Part shown: in pieces, positions 15,664 to 21,829 of the stretch | Layout of the letters: each line of letters starts with the position of its first letter | How positions within the stretch are numbered: the first letter of the stretch is position 1 | Assembly (NCBI GenBank): GCA_041557595.1 | Contig: JBFFGE010000017.1 | Location: 1 to 41,496 of the forward strand | Direction: 5' to 3' | Length of the DNA: 41,496 nucleotides | Source: JAOTYV01 sp041557595 | Lineage (GTDB): Bacteria > Pseudomonadota > Alphaproteobacteria > UBA8366 | Notes under the pieces: generated by a model | Databases searched by the model: none | What the model was told of the DNA's origin: nothing | The model's input: the letters and a program-made list of their open reading frames with translations, nothing else | Made by a program: the position numbers and the translations under genes

Positions 15664-16317
15664 ATGACCGGATATCCCGAAGGCAAGAGCTATCGCCGCA
15701 TCGTCAGCCATTACGAGAACTGCCTCGAACGCCATGGGGATTCGCATCTCGGCGTCGACTGGCCGGATGCCGGAGACGCGGCGATCCGCTATGCAACGAT
15801 GCTGGGGGTGATTCGCGATGCCCCTGGCGCGCCCGTGAGCCTGCTCGACTTCGGTTGCGGCGCCGGACACCTGTTGGAGTACATTCGCCGCGACGGACCC
15901 GCCGGCATCGATTACCGCGGTCTCGATATTTCGGAGAAGTTCATCGCGCTGTGCCGCGAAAAATTCCCCGACAGCGCATTTGCCGCCGCCGATATCCTCG
16001 ACGATCCGGATGCCGTCGACGCCGCCGACTACGTGGTGGCAAACGGCGTCTTCACCGAGAAGCGCGATCTGACACACGCGGAAATGTTTCGCTACATGCA
16101 GGATACGCTGCGCGCCCTTTGGCCGCTCGCCGGCAAAGGGCTCGCCTTCAATGTCATGTCGAAACAGGTGGATTGGGAGCGCGACGAGCTGTTTCACCTG
16201 TCGTTCGACGACGCTGCCGGGTTCCTGACCCGAGACCTGACACGGCATTTCGTGCTGCGGCAGGACTACGGATTGTATGAATACACGGTCTACCTGTATC
16301 GCACGGCCGCGGGCTGA
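15664..16317 (+). CDS. Class I SAM-dependent methyltransferase
   Basis: A 217-residue protein with a Rossmann-type methyltransferase fold. Motif I is LLDFGCGAGHLLEY (about residues 60-73), the acidic end of strand 2 is YRGLDISEKFI, and motif III-like ADYVVANGVFTEK lies near 120. The N-terminal SYRRIVSHYENCLERHGDSH resembles methyltransferases of polysaccharide and surface-glycan loci, so a sugar substrate is plausible but not shown. The start is 65 bases from the divergent PhyH-like gene. Just after its stop the flagellar control DNA (operators from 16321) begins, so 16317 is close to the right edge of the foreign block. Confidence 0.8.
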   Translation: MTGYPEGKSYRRIVSHYENCLERHGDSHLGVDWPDAGDAAIRYATMLGVIRDAPGAPVSLLDFGCGAGHLLEYIRRDGPAGIDYRGLDISEKFIALCREKFPDSAFAAADILDDPDAVDAADYVVANGVFTEKRDLTHAEMFRYMQDTLRALWPLAGKGLAFNVMSKQVDWERDELFHLSFDDAAGFLTRDLTRHFVLRQDYGLYEYTVYLYRTAAG

Positions 16318-16320
16318 ACC

Positions 16321-16388
16321 CGGCAAGAATTGCCCGGTGGAGTCCCCCGATGCCCCGGCAATTATTGCCGGAAGCGGCAAACACGCCG
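16321..16388. promoter_or_regulatory. Cluster of three FlbD-like operators
   Basis: The sites are CGGCAA-GAA-TTGCCCGG (16321-16337), the perfect palindrome CCGGCAA-TTA-TTGCCGG (16355-16371) and a weaker CGGCAA-ACA-CGCCG (16375-16388). They are the best copies of the motif in the window and start four bases after the methyltransferase stop. They are about 200-265 bases upstream of the sigma-54 promoter, farther than at the other loci. Confidence 0.65.
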
Positions 16389-16584
16389 CCGCCCGTGGGT
16401 GAGCGCCGCCCGAAACCGCACGCGCGCACCATCGAGAATCGAATCCGCTGACCCGCCCATTCCAGCCCGCACCCCGATATCCGGCCGGATTCCAACAAGT
16501 TGCCGGTATCGGACATTGTTCGTCGCAAGCGCGATGTCCCGGGCCGTGGCCGTCTCCCGCCCAAGTCTCCGAAAAGGCCCGAAA

Positions 16585-16600
16585 TGGCACACCGGTTGCA
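16585..16600 (+). promoter_or_regulatory. Canonical sigma-54 promoter upstream of flaG-like gene
   Basis: TGGCACACCGGTTGCA matches TGGCACR-N4-TTGCW at every defined position, the best in the window. The predicted start is near 16611. The nearest gene downstream is the flaG-like CDS at 16825. Confidence 0.82.
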
Positions 16601-16824
16601 TAGATTTAGACGAACGCCGGTAGCGGCAAAGCCCTTGACTTAGAAAGATTTTAGGGATCGCCACGCGCCGGCAGGCATTGTCGGGCCGCATAGAAACTGC
16701 GGCACGCCGATGTGTCGGGAATATTGGACGAAGATGCGCGGAATGCCGAGGCATGGACGACCGCGCCGGGTGCCCAAATCGGGGCCTGTTTTGAATTCGC
16801 AGAATGCGGGTTCAGGAGGACGAC

Positions 16825-17265
16825 ATGGAAATACAAGTTACGTCGAATACCACGCTGCCGAGCGGTTCCCAATCGGGACAGCAGCAAGGCACCGCCTCGA
16901 CCGCCGGCAAAGCCGCGGCAGGTTCGACAATCCAGAGCAATCCGTCGACTGTCGTGACAGTCACGCAGGAAACCGCGGAACAGCGTAATGAGCGCCGCGA
17001 CGACAAGCTCGGCAAGCTACAGGACGAATCGGTCACGGCGCAGCAGGCGATCGAGAGTTTGCGGCTGACCAATCGACGGACCCAATTGGATTTCAATACC
17101 GAGTTGAACACGATTTTCCTGCAGGTCGTCGATACCCGTACCGACGAGGTCGTCGAGACCATCCCGCCGGAAGAATTGGTCCGGCAGCTCAAGGAGAGCA
17201 TCGAACCGTCCGGCCGCTTCCAACCGGAAGATTCGGGCGGCGCGGTGATCGATCAGTCGGTTTAG
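16825..17265 (+). CDS. flaG: FlaG-like flagellar protein
   Basis: A 146-residue protein. The first 60 residues are low-complexity Ser/Thr/Gln/Ala. A helical part (about 55-85, NERRDDKLGKLQDESVTAQQ) follows, then the FlaG-type core LDFNTELNTIFLQVVDTRTD EVVETIPPEELVRQL at about 93-127, matching the beta-turn and IPSEE pattern of FlaG. FlaG proteins affect filament length or flagellin handling; their biochemistry is poorly known. The start at 16825 has a strong AGGAGG five bases upstream, so the earlier ATG at 16804 is rejected. It is served by the sigma-54 promoter at 16585 and lies upstream of fliK, which has its own promoter. Confidence 0.75.
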   Translation: MEIQVTSNTTLPSGSQSGQQQGTASTAGKAAAGSTIQSNPSTVVTVTQETAEQRNERRDDKLGKLQDESVTAQQAIESLRLTNRRTQLDFNTELNTIFLQVVDTRTDEVVETIPPEELVRQLKESIEPSGRFQPEDSGGAVIDQSV

Positions 17266-17351
17266 CCGGCCTCGAGGCGGGCGCCGGTCGGCCGCGGCGA
17301 ACCGCGCCCCGACCACCCCGCCGACATGGGGAACATTGTTCCAGGCTGGCG

Positions 17352-17385
17352 CAGCAGAAATTGCCCGAATGGCAAAATCTGCCCG
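17352..17385. promoter_or_regulatory. Two FlbD-like operators upstream of fliK
   Basis: CAGCAG-AAA-TTGCCCG (17352-17367) and TGGCAA-AAT-CTGCCCG (17370-17385) follow the same half-site, three-base centre, half-site plan. They lie about 55-90 bases upstream of the sigma-54 promoter. Confidence 0.55.
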
Positions 17386-17420
17386 CACGGCACCCCTCTA
17401 AAATCTATTTAAATATTATT

Positions 17421-17433
17421 TTTCAATAATTTA
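17421..17433 (+). promoter_or_regulatory. IHF-like site upstream of fliK
   Basis: TTTCAATAATTTA is one mismatch from WATCAA-N4-TTR. It sits in the most AT-rich patch of this region, between the operators and the promoter. Confidence 0.42.
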
Positions 17434-17439
17434 ATTCCT

Positions 17440-17455
17440 TGGCCCGAAGGTTGCT
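17440..17455 (+). promoter_or_regulatory. Sigma-54 promoter for the fliK-flgD-flgE operon
   Basis: TGGCCCGAAGGTTGCT differs from TGGCACR-N4-TTGCW at one position and has exact GG-N10-GC spacing. The predicted start near 17466 places the fliK start at 17481 or slightly later. Confidence 0.78.
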
Positions 17456-17480
17456 CCAATGAAAATTGGAATTGCAGCCA

Positions 17481-18842
17481 ATGGGCCGAATGATGACCGT
17501 TCTCGTGACCGCCACGCCTCAGGAAATGCCGCTTCGCGCGGGACCGGGCGTGATTCACAAGACCAAGGAGGGCAACCACGCCGGCGTGCCCGGCGGCCCG
17601 TCGCTGTCGCAGTTGGCGTTTAGCGGCTTTCTTCGAGGATTTTCGAACGGACTCAGCGAAACCGCGCAGGCGACGCCGGCGTCGCGGCCGTCAGAATCGG
17701 CTCAAACCAGCGCCCCCCGCAGCGTCGACGCGCGCGAGCGGCCCGACCGGGACACCGCCACGGCGCCCGCAATCGCGCCGCGCGAGCGGCCGGATGCGCC
17801 GAGCGCCCGGCCGGTCGAAGAGCCCCGCCCCGTCAATTCGGCGGAAGCCCGCCCATTGCATGATGCCGCAACGCCGGCCCGGCCGGCCCATCCGGCCGCA
17901 AAGGCGGATGCCGGCGCCGCCCGCCCCCTCACCGCGCACGTGACCCAGGAGGCGCCGATCCTCATTTCGCAACCGTCGAGCGCGCTCTCGGCGCGGGCAG
18001 CCGTCGCGGCTCAGACGCCGACACAAGCGTCGGCAACACCTTCGAGCCCGGCAAGCGCCACAGCGAGCGAGAGCACGGCACAGACCGCCGCCGGCCCCCT
18101 GCAACAGGCGCTTTCGCACCAGCACCCAAAGGGCCGCCTCGGCCGTTTGACCAATAGCGGCCAGCCGGCGACCGCAGTAGCCGCGGCCGGCGCCAAGGCC
18201 GCGCCGGCCGCGTTGACGCCGCAGGCCATCGGGATGATCCAGGGGACTGGCCAGGGGACAAGCCCATCGGCGGCCAGCCTCGCGAATACGGGTCAAAACG
18301 GCCAGGCCGTCCGCCCATCGATCTTCCCGTCGACCGCCGGCGTCCTTGCCGGCAGCGGCGCCGAGTTCGCCGCGCAGCGCGCCAGCGCGCCGCCGCCCCT
18401 GCCGCGCCCGCCCGTTCCCGTACCGCCGCGCCTGGTCACCAATCAGGTATCCGTGCATATCCAGAAAGCCGTGGGCCAGGGTGTCGATCAAATTCGCATC
18501 CACCTCAAGCCTGCCGAGCTGGGCCGCGTCGATGTGAAACTCGACGTGGCGCCCGATGGCCGGGTCAATGTCGCGGTTTCGGTCGAGAATCCGGATACCC
18601 TGGACCTTCTTCAACGGGACGCCCGGGCGCTGCAAAACGCCTTGCAGGATGCCGGATTGCGAGCCGATTCCGACAGCCTTCAATTCGCTCTGAAAGGCCA
18701 CGGCAAGAATTTCGGCGGTCGCGACGGTTCATCGGCGTCCGATGACGCCGGCGACCTTGCCGATCAACAGGAACCGCCGGTTCCGCCGGCGGGATTGGCA
18801 ACCGGCCAAACCGCCGACGGCCGGATCGACATCGAAGTTTAA
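17481..18842 (+). CDS. fliK: Flagellar hook-length control protein FliK
   Basis: A protein of about 453 residues. The long N-terminal and middle part (about 30-310) is low-complexity and rich in Ala, Pro, Thr and Arg, as expected for the extended ruler segment. The C-terminal hook-length domain is well conserved (about 320-420): VHIQKAVGQGVDQIRIHLKP, AELGRVDVKLDVAPDGRVNV and LQNALQDAGLRADSDSLQFA. FliK measures the hook and switches export from hook to filament substrates. The start is uncertain: a TTG at 17466 coincides with the predicted transcription start, so 17481 is preferred, with ATGs at 17490 and 17493 also possible. It is the first gene of the operon with flgD and flgE. Confidence 0.88.
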   Translation: MGRMMTVLVTATPQEMPLRAGPGVIHKTKEGNHAGVPGGPSLSQLAFSGFLRGFSNGLSETAQATPASRPSESAQTSAPRSVDARERPDRDTATAPAIAPRERPDAPSARPVEEPRPVNSAEARPLHDAATPARPAHPAAKADAGAARPLTAHVTQEAPILISQPSSALSARAAVAAQTPTQASATPSSPASATASESTAQTAAGPLQQALSHQHPKGRLGRLTNSGQPATAVAAAGAKAAPAALTPQAIGMIQGTGQGTSPSAASLANTGQNGQAVRPSIFPSTAGVLAGSGAEFAAQRASAPPPLPRPPVPVPPRLVTNQVSVHIQKAVGQGVDQIRIHLKPAELGRVDVKLDVAPDGRVNVAVSVENPDTLDLLQRDARALQNALQDAGLRADSDSLQFALKGHGKNFGGRDGSSASDDAGDLADQQEPPVPPAGLATGQTADGRIDIEV

Positions 18843-18867
18843 CAGGAGCCGCATTGCGGATCGCACC

Positions 18868-19557
18868 ATGGAAATCAACCCCGCCGCCACATCAACGACG
18901 CAATCGACCACGCAGTCCAAGGCCAGCAGTTCGCTGACCGGACTGGCAGACAATTTGGACAATTTCCTGACCATCCTTACCACCCAGCTGCAGCATCAGG
19001 ATCCCTTGTCACCGCTCGACACCCATGAATTCACCAATCAGCTGGTGCTGTTCGCCGGCGTCGAGCAGGACATTCAGGGAAACAGCAATCTGGAGAAATT
19101 GATCACCCTGCAGCAGAACAACGTAGCGGTCGGCGCCGTCTCCTATATCGGCCAGAATATCGAGGCTACCGGCCAGACGAATACGCTGCGCAACGGCGAG
19201 GCGAAGTTCGGCTACACGCTGCCGGGCAATGCCAAATCCGCGATCGTGCAGATTACCGATGCGGGCGGCAAACCCGTCCTGGCGGCACCGGCGGAGACGA
19301 TTGCCGGACGGCACGAGTTCGTTTGGGACGGCAAGGATGCCCTGGGCAATCAGCTTCCCGAAGGGCCGTACAGCATCAGCGTATTGGCGGTGGATCCGGC
19401 CGACCAGCCGCTCCCGATCACCTATAGCGTGTCCGGCCGCGTGACGGGGGTCGAGATGACCAACGGCGACGCGACGCTCAATATTGGCGATGTGGCCATT
19501 CCGCTGACACAGGTGACCCGTATCCGAGAGGCCGACGACCCGGCGGGCGCAATTTGA
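18868..19557 (+). CDS. flgD: Flagellar hook capping protein FlgD
   Basis: A 229-residue hook scaffold cap. The N-terminal region contains NFLTILTTQLQHQDPLSPLD and TNQLVLFAGVEQDIQGNSNL, the FlgD signature. A central segment (AVGAVSYIGQNIEATG) precedes the beta-rich FLG-Ig/Tudor-like domains, with EFVWDGKDALGNQLPEGPYS typical of FlgD. The start is not certain: AGGAG at 18844-18848 is 20 bases from the ATG at 18868, whereas an in-frame ATT at 18853 sits at ideal spacing. It lies between fliK and flgE, the usual operon order. Confidence 0.92.
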   Translation: MEINPAATSTTQSTTQSKASSSLTGLADNLDNFLTILTTQLQHQDPLSPLDTHEFTNQLVLFAGVEQDIQGNSNLEKLITLQQNNVAVGAVSYIGQNIEATGQTNTLRNGEAKFGYTLPGNAKSAIVQITDAGGKPVLAAPAETIAGRHEFVWDGKDALGNQLPEGPYSISVLAVDPADQPLPITYSVSGRVTGVEMTNGDATLNIGDVAIPLTQVTRIREADDPAGAI

Positions 19558-19613
19558 CCAATGCCGGGATCGGCTACACCTCCGCGCAATGAAGAGAATA
19601 GAGGGACGATAAC

Positions 19614-20897
19614 ATGAGCATCTTCGGTGGATTACGGTCCGCGGTGACCGGCCTGTCCGCGCAAAGCCAGGCTTTGGGCATGATCGCGGACAATATCTCG
19701 AATGTGAATACGGTCGGCTACAAGGAGTCGCAACCGCAATTCTCGACGCTGGTGACCGTGCAGGCGTCCAAGACCCTGCATTCCCCGGGCGGCGTCGCGA
19801 CCAACGTGCTGCGCGGCATCGAAGAGCAGGGCCTGCTCGAGGCATCGACATCGGCCACCGACATCGCCGTGTCCGGCAACGGGTTCTTCGTGGTCAACCA
19901 GAACGCGGCCGGGACCGGCGACATCCTGTTCACCCGCGCCGGCTCCTTCCGTCCGGATAAGGACGGCAACCTCGTCAACACCGCCGGGTTCTACCTGACG
20001 GGCTGGCCGATTACCGGTGGCGTGGTGCAGCAAACCAACGTGCTGAGCGCGATGACCGTCCTCAATGTGGGCAATCTCACGGCCATTCCGCAGGCCACGG
20101 CGAACGTGGCGATCGGCGCCAATCTCTCCGGCTCGGCGCAACCGGGGGACACGTTCGACCTTGCCGTACAGATTTTCGACCAGCAAGGCGGCCCGCGAAA
20201 CCTGACCCTGACGTTTACCCGGACGGCGACCGCGAACCAGTGGACGCTGGATGGATCGGTTCAAAACGCCCTGTTTCCGAACGGCGCCACCACGGGCACC
20301 CTTGGAACCGTTACCTTCAATGCGGACGGGACGCTTGGCGCGGTGGCCGCAAATGCGGCCAATGCCACCCTCAGCGGCGATGATCTCGTGGTTACGATGG
20401 ATTACGACAGCAACCTCGGCACCGCGGCGGATCAGGTTGCGGTAACGTTCGACCTCGGCACGCTGGGCGTGGTCGATGGCTTGACCCAGTTTGCGGGCGC
20501 CAGCGTCCCCAATTTCGTAAATCAAGACGGCCGCCAGTTCGGATCCTTCAATTCCGTGTCGATCGGCGAAGACGGTCGGGTTACCGTGTTGTTCGACAAC
20601 GGTTCTTCTCGCGAAGTCTATCAAATTCCGTTGGTAACCTTTAACAACCCGAACGGCCTGACCGAACGATCGGGCAATGTTTTCGTCGAATCAAGCTTCT
20701 CCGGTACACCGACGGCGCATGCGCCGAGCACCGGCGGCGCGGGCACGATCGCGTCATCGGCCCTGGAAGCCTCAACCGTCGACATCGCGGACGAATTCAC
20801 GCGAATGATCATCACCCAGCGCGCCTTTTTGGCCAATACACGGGTGATCACCACGGGCGACGAAATGCTCGACGAACTCGTGAGAATTATTCGTTAG
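19614..20897 (+). CDS. flgE: Flagellar hook protein FlgE
   Basis: A 427-residue hook subunit. The D0/D1 N-terminus is MSIFGGLRSAVTGLSAQSQA and NISNVNTVGYKESQPQFSTL. The core SGNGFFVVNQ and FTRAGSFRPDKDGNLVNTAG lies at about 87-125, an extended variable region follows, and the C-terminal GSFNSVSIGEDGRVTVLFDN with SALEASTVDIADEFTRMIIT and QRAFLANTRVITTGDEML closes the protein. The motif set is complete, in contrast to flgK. A GAGGGA precedes the ATG. It ends the fliK-flgD-flgE operon and is followed by a terminator. Confidence 0.95.
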   Translation: MSIFGGLRSAVTGLSAQSQALGMIADNISNVNTVGYKESQPQFSTLVTVQASKTLHSPGGVATNVLRGIEEQGLLEASTSATDIAVSGNGFFVVNQNAAGTGDILFTRAGSFRPDKDGNLVNTAGFYLTGWPITGGVVQQTNVLSAMTVLNVGNLTAIPQATANVAIGANLSGSAQPGDTFDLAVQIFDQQGGPRNLTLTFTRTATANQWTLDGSVQNALFPNGATTGTLGTVTFNADGTLGAVAANAANATLSGDDLVVTMDYDSNLGTAADQVAVTFDLGTLGVVDGLTQFAGASVPNFVNQDGRQFGSFNSVSIGEDGRVTVLFDNGSSREVYQIPLVTFNNPNGLTERSGNVFVESSFSGTPTAHAPSTGGAGTIASSALEASTVDIADEFTRMIITQRAFLANTRVITTGDEMLDELVRIIR

Positions 20898-20945
20898 AAG
20901 GCGTCCTCCGCCGTTCGCGGCGGGATGAATCGATAGGCTTAAAAT

Positions 20946-20973
20946 CGGCCCGGCAGCTCCGCCGGGCCGTTTT
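20946..20973 (+). terminator. Rho-independent terminator after flgE
   Basis: A 9-base GC-rich stem (CGGCCCGGC 20946-20954 with GCCGGGCCG 20961-20969), a six-base loop and TTTT. It lies 49 bases after the flgE stop. Confidence 0.85.
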
Positions 20974-21044
20974 GGCGTGCGCGCATGGCCCAATCCGAAA
21001 GGTATCCGGATGTATTCCTACCAATGGCAAAATGCCAAGCAACT

Positions 21045-21059
21045 TTAGCCATTTGTTAA
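21045..21059 (+). promoter_or_regulatory. CtrA-type box upstream of sciP
   Basis: TTAG-N7-TTAA (TTAGCCATTTGTTAA) differs from the full CtrA site by one base. It is 63 bases before the sciP start. In Caulobacter sciP is activated by CtrA, so the position makes sense. Confidence 0.55.
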
Positions 21060-21121
21060 AGAATGCCGCGTATAGCTAGGAGCATAATTTCGAGCAACTC
21101 TCAGCCAATGCCGCGGTCTTC

Positions 21122-21442
21122 ATGAACCATGCTGAATTAAAGGGCAACGTCACGGTTGTCGGTCCCGACGGAAGGGCGATGACCATAAACGATCTGCCGC
21201 CACCGGACACGACCCGATGGGTTGTGCGCCGCAAGGCGCAGGTTGTATTTGGCGTTCAGGCTGGCCTGATTTCGCTCAAAGACGCCTGCAAGCGGTACAG
21301 CCTTACGGCCGAGGAATTCGCGTCTTGGGAGCGGATGATCGAGCGACACGGCATCCGCGGCCTGCGCGTGACCCGGCTCAAGGAATACCGGACATCGGAC
21401 AAGCCCGAGAAATCCGAGAAATTGAGCGTGCTCGGCGATTAG
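21122..21442 (+). CDS. sciP: CtrA inhibitor SciP (DUF1153 family)
   Basis: A 106-residue protein. The family block is nearly complete: VVGPDGRAMTINDLPPPDTT, RWVVRRKAQVVFGVQAGLIS, LKDACKRYSLTAEEFASWER and RHGIRGLRVTRLKEYR. SciP is a small helix-turn-helix protein that blocks transcription from CtrA-dependent promoters late in the cell cycle. It stands alone between flgE and fliF with a CtrA-like box in front, so CtrA would switch on its own inhibitor. No strong ribosome binding site is visible, but no other in-frame ATG lies upstream before the stop at 21077. Confidence 0.92.
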   Translation: MNHAELKGNVTVVGPDGRAMTINDLPPPDTTRWVVRRKAQVVFGVQAGLISLKDACKRYSLTAEEFASWERMIERHGIRGLRVTRLKEYRTSDKPEKSEKLSVLGD

Positions 21443-21520
21443 CGAGCCCAGCCGGATCCCGAAATCCGGTCATTCGAAGTAAAAACCCCGACCGAAATCC
21501 CATCCTATTTATTGGTAAAA

Positions 21521-21548
21521 TGGAATCCGGAGTGAGTCACGGATTCCA
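21521..21548 (+). terminator. Hairpin after sciP, probable terminator
   Basis: TGGAATCCG (21521-21529) pairs perfectly with CGGATTCCA (21540-21548) across a ten-base loop, followed by GCTTTATTC. The T-run is poor, so termination may be partial. The hairpin contains three of the GANTC sites. Confidence 0.5.
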
Positions 21549-21629
21549 GCTTTATTCAGTTCCATAGTTCTTCCCACCCCTAACATTCGGCGCAAATTTC
21601 CGCCGTTTGTCTGTATAAATTCATCGGGT

Positions 21630-21645
21630 GGGCAAATTTTGCCTG
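21630..21645. promoter_or_regulatory. FlbD-like operator upstream of fliF
   Basis: GGGCAA-ATT-TTGCCTG follows the same palindromic plan as the operators at the sigma-54 loci. It is about 185 bases before the fliF start and no GG-N10-GC promoter lies between. In Caulobacter FlbD represses fliF from such a site; repression here is inferred. Confidence 0.5.
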
Positions 21646-21829
21646 TTTTATATTTATTTTTATTCACGACTAGTCTAGATTCTCCTAAAGAGAGTATTAG
21701 TGGCGGGAATAATTCATCCATTCGGCGAATCAGTCATGGCAAAAAGCTCCCTTATCAACCAATGAGTTAATTATATGGCGTTGGATTAAACGCCAAATAG
21801 AGTGATGCGAGGGGGATAGGCAAAGCACG

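Larger units (their letters stand above)
16318..16824. other. Control region and long leader of the flaG-like gene
   Basis: A 507-base stretch with no convincing gene on either strand. It starts with three FlbD-like sites (16321-16388), contains a sigma-54 promoter (16585-16600), and then about 214 bases of leader before the flaG-like ATG. Open frames crossing it are shadows without ribosome binding sites. Confidence 0.7.
21443..21829. other. Intergenic region upstream of fliF
   Basis: A 387-base non-coding stretch, AT-rich in its middle. It contains hairpins after sciP (21452-21469 and 21521-21548), an FlbD-like operator (21630-21645), and five GANTC sites between 21523 and 21731. No sigma-54 promoter was found. 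No full TTAA-N7-TTAA CtrA box was found either. Confidence 0.6.

Noticed and set aside
15370..16590. A 406-residue open frame on the minus strand across the methyltransferase
   Set aside because: It is antisense to a clear methyltransferase with intact motifs and continues into the operator region; composition is that of a GC-rich shadow.
16690..16720. CGGCACGCCGATGTGTC as a second sigma-54 promoter before the flaG-like gene
   Set aside because: The -24 part fits but the -12 part reads TGTGT with no GC at the required spacing.
16710..16988. A small open frame in the leader of the flaG-like gene
   Set aside because: No ribosome binding site, and it overlaps the flaG-like gene in another frame with shadow composition.
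21773..21794. TTAA...TTAA upstream of fliF as a CtrA box
   Set aside because: The two TTAA elements are 15 bases apart instead of seven. The GGCGTT/AACGCC pairing is only six bases.
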